Below are positions 19,782 through 31,388 of a stretch of 64,000 nucleotides of DNA, one piece after another. The translations under genes were made by a program, and so were the position numbers. Source of the stretch: Bactericera cockerelli (lineage: Eukaryota > Arthropoda > Insecta > Hemiptera > Triozidae); the NCBI GenBank assembly GCA_024516035.1, contig CM044961.1, positions 7,495,796 to 7,559,795 of the forward strand. The letters run 5' to 3'. Position 1 is the stretch's first letter; every line of letters starts with the position of its first letter. The notes under the pieces were generated by a model. The model was not told the origin of the DNA and ran no database searches. It saw only the letters and a program-made list of their open reading frames with translations.

Positions 19782-20693
19782 GGTTTGGCTATTAAGTTCG
19801 TAGACGCGAGCCGCTACGCAAAAGCTGTCCATGCTAGGAAGATATGATGAACATGTTTAGAAAGCTTGAAGTCTTGTGTTTCGATTGATAGCTGTCACAT
19901 TCCTGTACTGTAATTAGTTCTGTTGTGATAGCCCGACGCGCAAGACACCTTTTTTAATTTTGCCGGAATTATGATTGATACAAACGTTGAGCAACGAGTG
20001 ATTATTGAATTTTACGTAAAATTTGCTGGTAAAACTTTTTCTTTGTTAAAGACAGTGTACTAGGAGTCATGTTTGAAAAGATCAACGCTTTATAAGTGGT
20101 TTAAACGGTTTCAAGGTGGTCAGGAAGCTGTTGAGGACGATCCACGTCCTGGTTGCTCCCAAACCTCAAAAACTGACGAAAACATTGAAAAAATTGGTGT
20201 TATGATTTGTTCTGACCGTAGATTAACTCTAGGACTAATGGCTGATACACTTAAAATTAATAGATAATGTGTGAGACAAATTTTGCACGAAAATTTCAAC
20301 ATGACAAAAGTTTGCGCAAAAATGGTGCCATGCGCCAGTCTACAGTGCCTTCTCCGTGAAGACGTTCTTATCGAAGTACAACATCCCAGTGTTGGAAGAC
20401 CCTCTTTAATCATCCGACCTGGCCCCGTGCGACTTTTACTTATTCCCAAAAATCAAATCTACCCTGAAAGGTACCAGATTTGACAGCGTAAATGACGTTA
20501 AGAAAAAACCGGCAAAAGTCTTGAAAGGCCTCACACAAAATGACCTCCACCACTGTTTCGATCAATGGAAAATTCACCTGGAACGTTGTAGGGATAGAGG
20601 AGGGGAGTACATTGAAGGGGATAACTACTAAAGTTGGGTAAGTTAAACACACATCGATTTATGGAAAGAATCTACGAACTTAATAGCCAAACC
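19782..20693 (+). mobile_element. Truncated mariner element, absent from copy 2
   Basis: Perfect 23-bp inverted ends (GGTTTGGCTATTAAGTTCGT at 19782, complement ending at 20693; CGAGG plus TA continue at the right end). The matching place in copy 2 (about 50310-50335) lacks it, giving an empty site. It carries a deleted transposase. Confidence 0.9.
19971..20631 (+). pseudogene. Mariner transposase, internally deleted and frame-broken
   Basis: Starts MIDTNVEQRVIIEFYVKFAG. The helix-turn-helix region KWFKRFQGGQEAVEDDPRPG and SDRRLTLGLMADTLKIN is typical of mariner transposases, followed by RQILHENFNMTKVCAKMVP. Stops occur near 20068 and 20265, the middle with the first catalytic aspartates is missing, and only a tail fragment resembling the region after the last acidic residue remains, ending TAA at 20631. 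About 660 nt against roughly 1.04 kb for intact relatives. Confidence 0.85.
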
Positions 20694-20767
20694 TCGTATA
20701 TATTGTATCTATTTAACAAGATAAGTCCGATCTACATAGAAACAAGTAATACATGATATATGAAATA

Positions 20768-21065
20768 TAATAATAATAATAATGCTTTTTCTTTGTGTTA
20801 TTATGTCACAATTTTAGTGGGTAGCGCAGAATCATAGGACTTTACCACTTTAATTTACAATATCTTGTATTATTTTTTTGCCTAAGATTCTGCCACTGGT
20901 CGCTGCTTCACATTAAAGCAGCTATTCATTTTTCCTCACGAGGTATGAGTGGACCCCGAACATCCAAGTACAGAGCAGAAAAAATCCTCCCCCGCTGGGA
21001 ATCGAACCCAGGTCACCATGTGTGCAATGCCTAGCGCGCTAACTCGCTCTGCCACAGTGACTACT
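20768..21065 (-). mobile_element. T4 SINE insertion specific to copy 1
   Basis: Reverse-orientation T4 with CTCACGAGGTATGAGTGGAC and GGGAATCGAACCCAGGTCAC. It is flanked by the exact 14-bp duplication TGATATATGAAATA (20754-20767 and 21066-21079); copy 2 shows the uninterrupted site. Confidence 0.85.
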
Positions 21066-21116
21066 TGATATATGAAATAAAGTACAAGACAATAATTGAA
21101 ATAAATGTTGAAGTTT

Positions 21117-21300
21117 AGGTCCTGGTAGATCAGTGCTCAAGGCGTTGAGCGTTGGTCTGGTAATCCAGAGGTCGTGGATTCGAAACCCAGCCGGGACATG
21201 ATAACTTACTCCCATTTGCTATACCAACTATAACTTTCCTATGTGCTATATTCTATATGTAACTATGTAATGTAAAAGAAATGTACAATAAAACACATTA
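21117..21300 (+). mobile_element. T1-like tRNA-derived SINE
   Basis: GTCCTGGTAGATCAGTGCTC ... GATTCGAAACCCAGCCGGGA, followed by TATGTAATGTAAAAGAAATG and an AATAAAACACATTATTATT tail. Shared with copy 2 (50572-50890). Confidence 0.75.
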
Positions 21301-21721
21301 TTATTATTTGGGATTTTGACTTACTGTTGGAATATTGGGACTCGTGAGTCCTGATCGAGCAGTATAAATTAGGCGATATGATTATTAAGGGCCGAATTAT
21401 ATAACAGGATTAGATTTAATCCAAGTGGACACTATCCCTTAACAAGGGCACTTGGGCTATAGTGCGCTGTGATTGGTTGAAACTCCGACTTTAGGGGGTG
21501 TCTGGCAATAACGTTGGCACAGCTTAACTTTAATTCTGTTTCATTTTGTGGCCCTTTTCCTTTTAGATCGCTTAGGTTAAGTAACGCCGAGCATGGAGAG
21601 TACATGGATCGGTGTCCTTAGTGGGTTTGAACTAAAGATTGTTGAAGTTCATATCACAATATTATTGATACCATCAGGATAACTTATACCTACCTCATCT
21701 GAACAAATATTTATGTACTTT

Positions 21722-22041
21722 TTTTTAAGATGCGTGTTTCACAGCCTTTTTTATTTCGAAGCCATGAAACAGGAGCTACTGTAGACGCTTGTGGTCTGTG
21801 TTGTAGGCTGCCCATACCGTAGTATGTCTCCATTGCCTCCCCTCTGATGTGCAAGAAATGACACAATACTTCCCATTTAGGTGCTGGGTCAACACGAGCG
21901 CACCGGAAGGTATCCCTTAAAAACAACTGTAACCAGGTAACAACATTAAGAATACAATTATTTTTGTCGGCGCGGGGGTTCGAACCTATGACCTTCTGCA
22001 TGGCAAGCGAGTGCTTAACCACTGAGCTATTATGCGTGCGC
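21722..22041 (-). mobile_element. T6 tRNA-derived SINE, reverse
   Basis: Sense head TAATAGCTCAGTGGTTAAGC (A box) and GGTCATAGGTTCGAACCCCC (B box), with a body containing GGTGCGCTCGTGTTGACCCA. Shared with copy 2 (51249-51556). Confidence 0.8.
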
Positions 22042-22317
22042 TCAACTTTTGTTATCACTTAAGTGATTTTAGTCAATACTTGTTAAATACCTTGTACCTA
22101 CGTACAAAGGTACACATTCTACATGTAGGTACCTGTGAACTGGACAGTCACAGTTAAGATGACAAATGTTCCTGATAATATGTGTAGAATGACCAGAGAT
22201 ATACTCACATTAAGTGAATATTTACAAGACAATATTTGTTCATTCATTCATGGGCAGTTCATACATTCAAGGTAAAGATTTGTTTAGTGATAAGACTGTC
22301 GTGTGATAATATGCTGA

Positions 22318-22532
22318 TAAGGGTTGGGTGGAAGAGATTGCCACAGACAATAACCCTGCTCTTTATTTAGGATATTAGTATTATTTTCTTTTTTATTTAT
22401 TTTTTTTCAAACATTTATATATTACTTTCTATTACCTATAAAATATAGAAAGTATTGTTTTTGGTCGTCTTTTTTTTAATTTTATACTGTAGATGTACAT
22501 TATTTTGTCTTCCTAATAGAGATTAAAATAAT
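22318..22532 (+). mobile_element. H-element
   Basis: GGGTTGGGTGGAAGAGATTG, CCACAGACAATAACCCTGCT, AT-rich body and TCCTAATAGAGATTAAAATA tail. Confidence 0.65.
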
Positions 22533-22883
22533 AATTTTACTGACTATAGTCCACAAGTCTCTGGGATCAGAGTTTCATTTTTTCTCCCAGGAACTTTGCA
22601 TTGATTTTTTTTCGAAAATCGCAAGGGAACTCTGGTGGTAAAATGAGGCATGGCAGATTGATAGAACGGTTAGACATGGATTCGTAGAACAAGGAGACAT
22701 ATCTTTTTTTTCTAAAGATGAGTGTTTCACAGCCTATTTTATTTCGTAGCCATGAAATAATAATAATAATAATAATAATACTATTAGGTAAATGTAAGAT
22801 TTAAAGAATCTTAGTTTTATATTAATATTACATATACCTAACATTACTTTAGATGTCTAATATGAACCTGATAACAAATAATA

Positions 22884-23140
22884 ATAATACTCTTTAGTGG
22901 AAGGCATCCACCCGGCGAGGTTAATGCTCAAAGCATTTTCTACCACCTAACCCTCAGAGTCTTATCATTTTGTGGTCTCAAACTCAAATTAATGAGAAAA
23001 AATTCATTCACTGGGTGGGATTCGAACCAACGGATCCCTACGCTGTGTTGTAGCCTGCCCATCCCGAAGTATGCCTCCCCTCTGATGGGCGAGAAGTGAC
23101 ATATTACTTCCCATTTAGGTGCTGGGTGAACATCGATAGG
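22884..23140 (-). mobile_element. T2 SINE fragment joined to a T6 SINE fragment
   Basis: TAGTGGAAGGCATCCACCCG to GGATTCGAACCAACGGATCC is T2; from 23043 it switches to T6 body (CTGTGTTGTAGCCTGCCCAT, GGTGCTGGGTGAAC). Confidence 0.65.
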
Positions 23141-23287
23141 ATTAATAGGATAACTACTATGGATTGCATAGTCACTAAATAACTTATTCGTAAACATGAT
23201 GGGTCATTAGCCATTTGACTGTGTTTAAAATTGTTTGTCAAATCCATGATTAAATCTGTCTAATTTCAACTATGCAATTGGGCTATA

Positions 23288-23620
23288 GTAATAATATTAC
23301 CTTATTTATACTGCCCGATTAGGACTATTAAGTTTCATTATTCCAGCAGTAAGCCCAAGACGTATTATTATGTGGTAAAAATCCCAAATGGGAGGATAAC
23401 TGGTAATATCCCGGCTGGGTTTCGAACCCGCGCCCTGGCTGGGTTTCTCTGGATTACCAGACCACCGCCTTCAATACTGAACTACCGAGACGGACTACTT
23501 AATGTAATATTATTATGTGGTAAAAATCCCAGGATAACTTAAAATGCCCCGGCTGGGTTTCGAACCCGCGACCTCTAGATTCACACAGTGCCTTTACCAA
23601 TGAGCTACCGGGACAGACTG
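23288..23620 (-). mobile_element. Two T1 SINEs in tandem, reverse
   Basis: The first runs 23288-23495 (ending GAACTACCGAGACGG) and the second 23508-23620 (ending GAGCTACCGGGACAG), each with a TTTCGAACCCGCG B-box complement. Only the second has a match in copy 2 (52015-52132). Confidence 0.75.
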
Positions 23621-24283
23621 TGTTGTAATACACAGAAAATATGGTGTGATTCCCAAAATTCAGGCACTGAAGCATTATAAATGCGGTAGCAACTTATTCC
23701 ATGTTGCCCTTGGCTTCGTTATCAGTTCGTTTGTGATAACAGCCAACACCTGAGTTTGTTACAATGTGTATTGGGTGTTTAGGGTGATATACATTCGACA
23801 CATTGTCTCATCATCCCAACAAATCTCTCTTTGATGAGGTCAGGCACTTGCTCCCGTATCCGTACTCGATACATTATTTTCAATGGGGAGATAATTTGAG
23901 AAGAAAAATTGATTGGAGGCACATGAGAAGGGATATTAGAGGAAATGCCAGGCTACCTTGCAGTTTCGAATAGGACAATTAAAGTCCCATCTAGTTATGA
24001 GCTTTTTGATAGTGTTCTATGTCTTGGTAGGTATTTGAGAGAATGAATTCTATAAAAAAAAATAATCTCTTCGAAGGTTAAATTTTTTTTAAATAATATT
24101 TTATTTATTGTTTAATTTCATATCATTATCAATCATCACACGTTTTTGCACTTACAATTCTTAGGAATCCTGATCACAATAATTATTATAAAATGACAAA
24201 ATTTCAGTTTCTGTTCTTGAAAGCTTGATAAAAAAGTCACCATAAAATTAAAATCGTAGTTTTAACATTATTTACTAGACTTA

Positions 24284-24412
24284 GGGCGGGATTAATAGAC
24301 GTTTTTGTAATACCTCTGTGGCGCTAAGTCACGTATTGCGTACTGTGTAAGATAGGGAAAACCGACACTTACCAACGACTTAAGTTATTGATGTTGTCTA
24401 TTAATTCCGCCC
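24284..24412. mobile_element. 129-bp PIF/Harbinger-type MITE, absent from copy 2
   Basis: Inverted ends GGGCGGGATTAATAGAC and GTCTATTAATTCCGCCC, flanked by the trinucleotide TTA on both sides (24281-24283 and 24413-24415). Copy 2 has the site with a single TTA (TAGACTTAGACTTACC near 52981). Confidence 0.88.
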
Positions 24413-24439
24413 TTAGACTTACCTTTACTTTTGATTTTC

Positions 24440-25545
24440 ATACTTAAATTTTTTGTTGACTTCAGAATTTTGATTCTCATACTTCACAATTTTGCAGACT
24501 CCGGAATTTTGATTCTCATACTTCACAATTTTGTAGACTCCGGAATTTTGATTCTCATACTTCACAATTTTGTAGACTCCGGAATTTTGATTCTTATACT
24601 TCACAATTTTGTAGACTCAGAATTTTGATTCTCATACTTCATAATTTTGTAGACTCCGGAATTTTGATTCTCATACTTCACAATTTTGTAGACTCAGAAT
24701 TTTGATTCTCATACTTCACAATTTTGTAGACTCCGGAATTTTGATTCTCATACCTACTTCACAATTTTGTAGACTCAGAATTTAGATTCTCATACTCCAC
24801 AATTTTGTAGACTCAGAATTTTGATTCTCATACTTCACAATTTTGTAGACTCCCGAATTTTGATTCTCATACTTCACAATTTTGTAGACTCAGAATTTTG
24901 ATTCTCATACTTCACAATTTTGTAGACTTCAGAATTTTGATTCTCATACTTCATAATTTTGTAGACTCAGAATTTTGATTCTCATACTTCACAATTTTGT
25001 AGACTTCAGAATTTTGATTCTCATACTTCACAATTTTGTACTCAGAATTTTGATTGTCATACTTCACAATTTTGTAGACTCCAGAATTTTGATTCTCATA
25101 CTTCACAATTTTGTAGACTCCGGAATTTTGATTCTCATACTTCACAATTTTGTAGACTCCGGAATTTTGATTCTCATACTTCACAATTTTGTAGACTCCC
25201 GAATTTTGATTCTCATACTTCACAATTTTGTAGACTCCCGAATTTTGATTCTCATACTTCACAATTTTGTAGACTCCGGAATTTTGATTCTCATACTTCA
25301 CAATTTTGTAGACTCCGGAATTTTGATTCTCATACTTCACAATTTTGTAGACTCAGAATTTTGATTCTCATACTTCATAATTTTGTAGACTCCGGAATTT
25401 TGATTCTCATACTTCACAATTTTGTAGACTCAGAATTTTGATTCTCATACTTCACAATTTTGTAGACTCCGGAATTTTGATTCTCATACTTCATAATTTT
25501 GTAGACTCAGAATTTTGATTCTCATACTTCACAATTTTGTAGACA
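24440..25545. repeat. 38/39-bp satellite array, copy 1
   Basis: About 28 units of TTTTGATTCTCATACTTCAC plus AATTTTGTAGACTCCGGAA (39 bp) or the ACTCAGAA variant (38 bp). Because 39 is a multiple of three and the unit has no stop in two frames, runs of 39-mers give long open frames on both strands (ENQNSGVYKIVKY repeats); these are not genes. Confidence 0.95.
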
Positions 25546-27368
25546 GTACCTGTAAGAGTAAAGATACTTAAATCATTAATGTTTTTTTTTTTTTTTTAAT
25601 GTTCACTTATTTGAAAGTTTTTTTGTTGTTTGGAAAACAGCAAATTAGATCATCCGAGTAGCAATGATTAGTCACTTTTTGGTTTTAATCAGGTTAGGAT
25701 TGAATTCCTTGCTAAGAAGCTTTGTATTGTTAAATTGATACGATTTGTTCTGTATCTCAAATTTAGTAGGTATAAACATTAAACAACAACCCTAAGATTC
25801 AGAATTCTTATTTAACTTTACTCTTTGTGGCTGACATTTGTTCTGGTAAATTTCTAGTGGTATAATTATTGTCAACCATCTTTTGAATTTGAATAAAAAA
25901 TGAGGCTTTACATTTTAGAATATTACTTTACGTAACATTATTTTTTAACTTAACTTTTCTGAATAAAAAATATTTATACTTACATTTATTATAAAACATT
26001 GATTATATTGTCATATTAAAGGTAAATAAAATGGTGACTTTTTTAGCTTTGAAGGAAAACTAAAGTAAAAATGCATGAGATTTATTGGATCAGGAATCCT
26101 AAGATAGTACAAAAAAATCTCTCGTATACTGTTCTTGTTCAATCCTCATTTGGTTTCATCTGTCAAAATTATGATCAAGTTATCAAGTTTCGGTTAAGAT
26201 TTCTCTGCCAACGTTCATAACTTTGACAAGTAGCTTCGTTTCTAATCTTGATGTGACGACTTATCTGAAAATAATATGAGTAGAAAGAAAGCAAACTTGA
26301 TCTATACATTACATTATGTTACTCGCTAAGGAGCTTTGGTAAGCCTTCTAATAAATTTTGGAAATGCGATTTGTGTTCCAAAATATGTTTCTAAATTCGG
26401 TTCCTACGAATAAGATGGCGCAACCTCTAGAAGTGGAATTTAAACGAGTCATTTTTTTTTAATTGGCACCAAAAAACTAGAAAACCTTTTATGAATATAA
26501 AGTTTTTACCCATAGTTTATTAGAGTCGAATATTATACGTGTTCAACTCTCAAGCCAGAAACGCTGTATGTCATTAAGAACTTCAATCGTAAGCTATTTT
26601 AGTTCTAGTTACAGCTCTATTCTAGATCATGCGGATCTGGCAATTAGCAAATGAACGGAAACACCATTCGAGACGGCATTGATACCACATTTAAATAAAT
26701 AGTTTTCACAAAATCACTGAAGTTAAACAACAACTGTTAAGGTTCGGACTTGGTTGATGACCACTCAAATTGGAAATATTTTGATGCTGGCTATTCCTGG
26801 CCAACCCAGGCACCCAGCTTAGAGAGTGATGCGTTTTCTCCAATAGTGTCAAAAAATCGAGAAAAAAAATACCTGATCGTGGTTTTGAACCAGTTCCGAA
26901 AGGATTGAACCGCGTCATTTATCCCATTGTCCTTTGTTTCTTCTTCTAATGGAAGGTGATTCTGTGTTTCTTCTAATCGAATGATTCATTCTTTACCATA
27001 AATTTTGATTGACAGTTAAATTTTGTTTTTCTATTTTTTTTTTTATTAGTATGAATTTTTATAACCTATTTGATGTTCTTTGAAATATAAAATAAACTGG
27101 CCAATTGGTAAAATTTATGTGGTTTCGATATTATAATGAAAATAATGAGATATGAAATATCTGGCTGTACAAATTGGAGGTTTATGTTATCTATTTGGCA
27201 TAGGATATTTAAGCTTCTTTTTAAGGACCGAACGCAGAATTTATTTTCTGTTTTAACATATAGAGTGATTTTGCATTTTGGTTTGTCTATCTGTTCTGCA
27301 ATAGCTAACTTCTAAAAAGACTCTTTACATTTCAAATGTTACATTCACTCCATGTCAATGATCACCAG
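25546..27368. other. Intronic backbone of the duplicated unit, no gene seen
   Basis: AT-rich sequence matching 55748-57514 at a few percent divergence. 26725-26835 holds a degenerate piece of the T5/5S-SINE body (GATGCTGGCTATTCCTGGCC). Confidence 0.6.
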
Positions 27369-27543
27369 GTCTGGCTACTGATCCGAATAATCTCCCTGGT
27401 GCTGATCGGTCCAATCATTCACCTGATCTTGCGAGTCAGGAACAGGTGCTGTGGCACCCGATCAGAGTTGTACCCCATCTCAGCTTGCACCTGGTTTGTG
27501 TACTCTCATGAAGCAGGGCTCTCCACTCTGAACCCGCAAACCG
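27369..27543 (+). pseudogene. Ionotropic-receptor-like exon relic inside a Gpdh intron, copy 1
   Basis: Opposite strand to Gpdh. Reads VWLLI..ISLVLIGPIIHLI then ELYPISACTWFVY and LSTLNPQTG between an ACCAG acceptor and a G/GTGAGA donor. A hydrophobic segment, then a charged linker, then a conserved CTWFVY block ahead of a Met-Lys-Gln-Gly sequence is the layout of the first membrane helix and pore loop of ionotropic glutamate receptors/IRs. The LMKQGS motif is present but in a neighbouring frame (TCTCATGAAGCAGGGCTC), so the exon carries compensating frameshifts or a deletion, which suggests a decayed exon. No other receptor exon was found nearby. Confidence 0.5.
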
Positions 27544-28124
27544 GTGAGATTATTGTTATGATTATTTTGTTATGTCAAACTTTTTCTCTATGGGTAACAT
27601 ATATAATTTTGCTAAAAGTTATAGTATGTAGATTGTAGAAGTTCATTGCATCAAATTTATTCCTCATAATTTTTTATGTTAATTGCTAAATATTAGTTCC
27701 ATTTCTTGAATTCTGAATTAGCTTTAAGTGAGTACCAATGTAATTGGTTAAAGTCGATACTTGTAACGGCTTTGACTGTTTTGTTTATTCACTATAATAA
27801 AATAAAATTGAAAAAAAAAAAAAATTGATTAGTATATATGCTGTGAGCTTTGTGTTTTAAAATAGACAGACCTTGCTAAGCGGAGTGTTGGAAGATTTTC
27901 ATCTGTATCTGTACAGTCAGGGTGACCATAGGAGTAAGTGATCAATGTGATCAGTAGAGGATCTTGTTACTATGTAGACAGCGAAGATAGTATCTTGACA
28001 GAGTCGACACAGGAATACGGCCAATGCGGGTAAGAATGGGTAAATATTGGTGTAGTAGTGGGTAGAATTAGTTCTACGGGTAAGGGAATGTTCATAATGA
28101 AGGTAAGAGCAAGGTTACGGCTCC

Positions 28125-28277
28125 CATTATTCCGACAGTAAGCCCAAGACGCATTATTATGTGGTCAAAATCCCAAATTGGAGGATAACTTGTCATGTCC
28201 CGGCTGGGTTTCGAACCCACGACTTCTAGAATCTCTGGATTCACAGACTGCCGCCTTTACCACTGAGCTACCGGGAC
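28125..28277 (-). mobile_element. T1 SINE, reverse
   Basis: CCCAAATTGGAGGATAACTT, GGGTTTCGAACCCACGACTT and GAGCTACCGGGACAG; same insertion in copy 2 (61490-61650). Confidence 0.8.
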
Positions 28278-28901
28278 AGATTAGAAAAGCGAGATTGAGT
28301 AATTGTGATATCACCATTCTGATTAACACAAAAATGAACATCCGATAAATTCCAATAGTATAGGGAGAAAAATAGATAATAATTTTCCATAGCAAAAGTC
28401 TTATCTCAAGAAACCTTAGTAAATAGGATAACTACTATCAGTATATCATGTATTTATTACATGGTAAATAAGTTAGGTACCATACATCACACGGTGTATA
28501 ACTATTATCAAGTGCTACTATGCATATTTATTTTGTTTTATTGTTTTCTCAATAATAAATCACAATAATCTAATCAGAAGGTTCATAATTCGAACTTTTA
28601 ACATTTTATCTTGGTCCTTCTCTAATAGGTTCAAAACTGATAATGGTCTGAATAATAATAAAATTTAAAAAAATCAATTTTTTTCAAACGCTTCAATCAT
28701 ACCGGTGCAGTTATATGAAAATTTACAATTTAAATAAAAATTGATTTTTTTTTTTAAACTGTAAACATTGTAAATTCAAAATGAAAATACATGAAATGCA
28801 TGGGAACTATGTTTTCCGTTACCTTACATTCTGCCGCGCTGTGTCTTTCTTTGTATAGGCGTTCTTCATACCTCGGCCGAGGTGTTTGATAAAATAACTC
28901 A

Positions 28902-28985
28902 CCACATTGGGGGCAGCTTGTGTCCGGATACTTGAAGTTTTATTGTGTCTCACTTATAATTTTCATCAGTTATTGCCTTCATAAT
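28902..28985 (-). pseudogene. Decayed partial copy of Gpdh exon A, copy 1
   Basis: CACCACATTGGGGGCAGCTT and GTGTCCGGATACTTGAAG repeat the 3' end of exon A with its GTGAGT donor. One C is missing from the C-run, which shifts frame, and the rest is decayed. A perfect palindrome CCTCGGCCGAGG lies just beyond the donor. Copy 2 has a better preserved version at 62570-62656. Confidence 0.75.
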
Positions 28986-29273
28986 TATTAATAAAAACAC
29001 TAATTTAATTAATAAAAAACTTGTCTTACGATTTAATAACAAACACATTATCCAACAAGTGGACAAAACCTCACAACAGAATTGTTGGTTGGGTTAAAAC
29101 AAAAGTACAAGTTGCTTTGATTCGGACTGTTTCTCTCAGATTGAGAGGTTCAAGATACAAGTTGAGGAGGTATGAAGTTGAAGATGGATGTGGTGTGCTT
29201 CAAATTTAGATAGAATTTGAATTTCAAATTTTAGAGGGAATTTCAAATTTGAAGATAGAAATGAATGTAATTA

Positions 29274-29516
29274 TCTTAATATATACATGTCAAAGTCACT
29301 GACTGACTGATCATCACTGTTTCTCCGAACTGGTAAGCCCTAGGAAGCTGAAATTTGGTAGGTGGCTTTATCTTATAGTCTAGATGTGCAATAAGACGGG
29401 GTTTTTCGAAATTCCCACTACAACACCTGCCATTGGCGAAAAAGGCTTTTTTGCTTTCACCGCTATTTTTCCGCACGGCCAAGCCTCGGCCCGCAAAGCG
29501 GGCGACAGCCCGCTAG
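29274..29516 (+). mobile_element. Small non-autonomous Helitron
   Basis: Begins TC (TCTTAATATATACATG) after an A, contains TCACTGACTGACTGATCATC, and ends with hairpin GCCCGC-AAA-GCGGGC, nine bases, then CTAG before a T. This is the TC...hairpin...CTRR layout with A/T target of Helitrons. 243 bp. Confidence 0.8.
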
Positions 29517-29604
29517 TATATTATATAAAACTAGGATTTAAAGAATCCTAGTTTTATATAAAATATTACATATACCCAACTTGTCTTGCAATTCAATAAC
29601 TCAC

Positions 29605-29782
29605 CACATTGGGGGGCAGCTTGTGTCCAGGCAAGTACTTGACGTTCTCGTGAGTCTCGTTGATAATCTCCGTCAGCTTCTTGCCGTCGATCAGTTCCTC
29701 GTAGACATACATGGTGACGCGGTCATCAAAGCTGTCCAGGCGGGCCGCATTGGCGCCGATGATCTTGGCGATGGCAGAACCC
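29605..29782 (-). CDS. Gpdh: Gpdh exon A, copy 1
   Basis: Cytosolic NAD-dependent glycerol-3-phosphate dehydrogenase reduces dihydroxyacetone phosphate to glycerol 3-phosphate with NADH (glycerophosphate shuttle, lipid backbone supply). This exon supplies the second half of the GSGNWGSA dinucleotide loop: [59 protein letters not shown]. Acceptor TCATTTCCAG, entering in phase 2 (completing Trp); donor GTG/GTGAGT, phase 0. Five synonymous differences from copy 2. No first exon is recognisable between this exon and copy 2 (29.8-42 kb), so its transcript must use a distant first exon or the last exon of copy 2. Confidence 0.94.
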
Positions 29783-30510
29783 CTGGAAATGAGAACAGCA
29801 CATGACGTGAAGAACATACAGGGTGATCGAAACCACCCAGCCACTATCTTTTTCTCGAGCACGGTTTGAGTTAGGATCTTGAAACAAAAAATTGGTCCCC
29901 AATATGAAGTCTGAAGTTTCATGGGAAAATATTTTGAACCTCCGCCCACCGCCCCTAAGGGCGTTTTCAGGGGGGCACATGTCCGTTTCTCCCGAATTTT
30001 AAATGGAATGCATATTTTTTTATTTTACATTCAAAACATGCAAAGCAAGTTAGTAACACTAGTAAAAAGAAAAAAAATATCCCTTGGTTCGAGTCCCGAA
30101 AAAACACGGTTTTTAGAAGAAAATAGACCCAGGTTCCGGAAGTCATTACGGGCACCCGGTAAACGTTGTAAAAAAACCAAAAATGTCAAAAAATAGGTAA
30201 AGTTCTCTTCTTTAATTTAATGTACTTACTTTTATTCTTCAAGTAAGTCATAGGTCCTTAAATTGGTCATAAACTTTTTTTAGGTTCAAAAGACCAAAAG
30301 TCCAGAAATTTAAATTCGACCCCCTATTTTTTTTTCTTTAACATAAAAGTAGAAAATAAGTAGCATACAATGCAAAAAAAATTAACTCTCTGCGATTTTT
30401 TTCCTTAAAATGGCAGACGAATAACCTCTGAAAGCGTTCATTTCCATGCGCGTGAGTCATGTCACGAGTCCGTGCCTGAAGTTTGTTTGTACGATGTAGG
30501 CAACTCACCT

Positions 30511-30801
30511 CTACAGATGTTCAAAAACACCAACCTCTCCTGGAATACTTTTCCTGAGTCTGCCAGGATAGGTGGCATGAATTCTCTCTAGCTCCTCAGG
30601 AGTGATGTTGCGGCAGAACTCAATGATACGCAGCTTCATATTTTCGACATCTGTTGGCCTGGTTCCGTATGCTAGATCTTTCACCTTTCCCCACAGGTAA
30701 AGATCCATGACGGTGAGGTCTAGGGTGTCAGGGGGATAAGGGTTTGGTCCTCCTTTGCCGATCCATCTTTGAGGGAACAAGCGATCAAGTTGTTCTAGCA
30801 C
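30511..30801 (-). pseudogene. Tc1/mariner-type transposase C-terminal part (left arm)
   Basis: LFPQRWIGKGGPNPYPPDTL then DLTVMDLYLWGKVKDLAYGT. RWIG.GGP...P..S/T.DL...D..LWG is the region around the last catalytic acidic residue in DDE transposases common in arthropods. It ends at ...GEVGVFEHL with a stop. The N-terminal two thirds are absent, so this is a remnant. Confidence 0.75.
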
Positions 30802-31146
30802 CCTCAGATAAAAATGAGGTCTAATTTAACCTATTCACTTGATCCTTGGCAGATAGCTGTTGATGCAGAGAAAATAATGAAAATGACTCTCCTTTAGAAT
30901 TTGCTCAACGCACGTGTAAGGAATGGCCGAATCTCTTGCTATACCTATCTCGGATGCTGACTTCATGGTTTACAGTAACCACAGAACAAACATTAATAAT
31001 ATTATCATCAGTTGTCGTTATTTTTCTAATTTTGTAGAGGTGAGTTACCTACAATACCTACATCGTACATACAAACTTCAGGCATGGACTCGTGTCATGA
31101 CTCACGCGCATGGAAGTGAACACATTTCAGAGGTTATCGCAGAAAG

Positions 31147-31378
31147 TTTATTTTTTTCGTCTACCCGCACCCTGGACCTAACCGATTTTCACCTGTGGGG
31201 AAAGGTGAAAGATCTAGCATACCGAATCAGGCCAACAGATGTGGAAAATATGAAACTGCGCATCATTGAGATCTGCCGGAACATCACACCTGAGGAGCTA
31301 GAGAGAGTTCATGCCACCTATCCTGGCAGACTCAGGAAAAGTATTGCAGGAGAGGTTGGTGTTTTTGAACATCTGTAG
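31147..31378 (+). pseudogene. Inverted second copy of the transposase C-terminus (right arm)
   Basis: DLTDFHLWGKVKDLAYRIRP and ITPEELERVHATYPGRLRKS, ending GEVGVFEHL plus stop: the same peptide end as at 30511-30801 in opposite orientation, with a short internal deletion. It shows the element to be a head-to-head inverted duplication. Confidence 0.75.
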
Positions 31379-31388
31379 AGGTGAGTTG

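Noticed and set aside
24951..25364. 129-codon frames on both strands
   Set aside because: Products of a 39-bp satellite without stops; the frame ends wherever a 38-bp unit occurs.
29021..29209. 62-codon plus frame near Gpdh exon A
   Set aside because: Short, no homology recognised, not preserved in copy 2.
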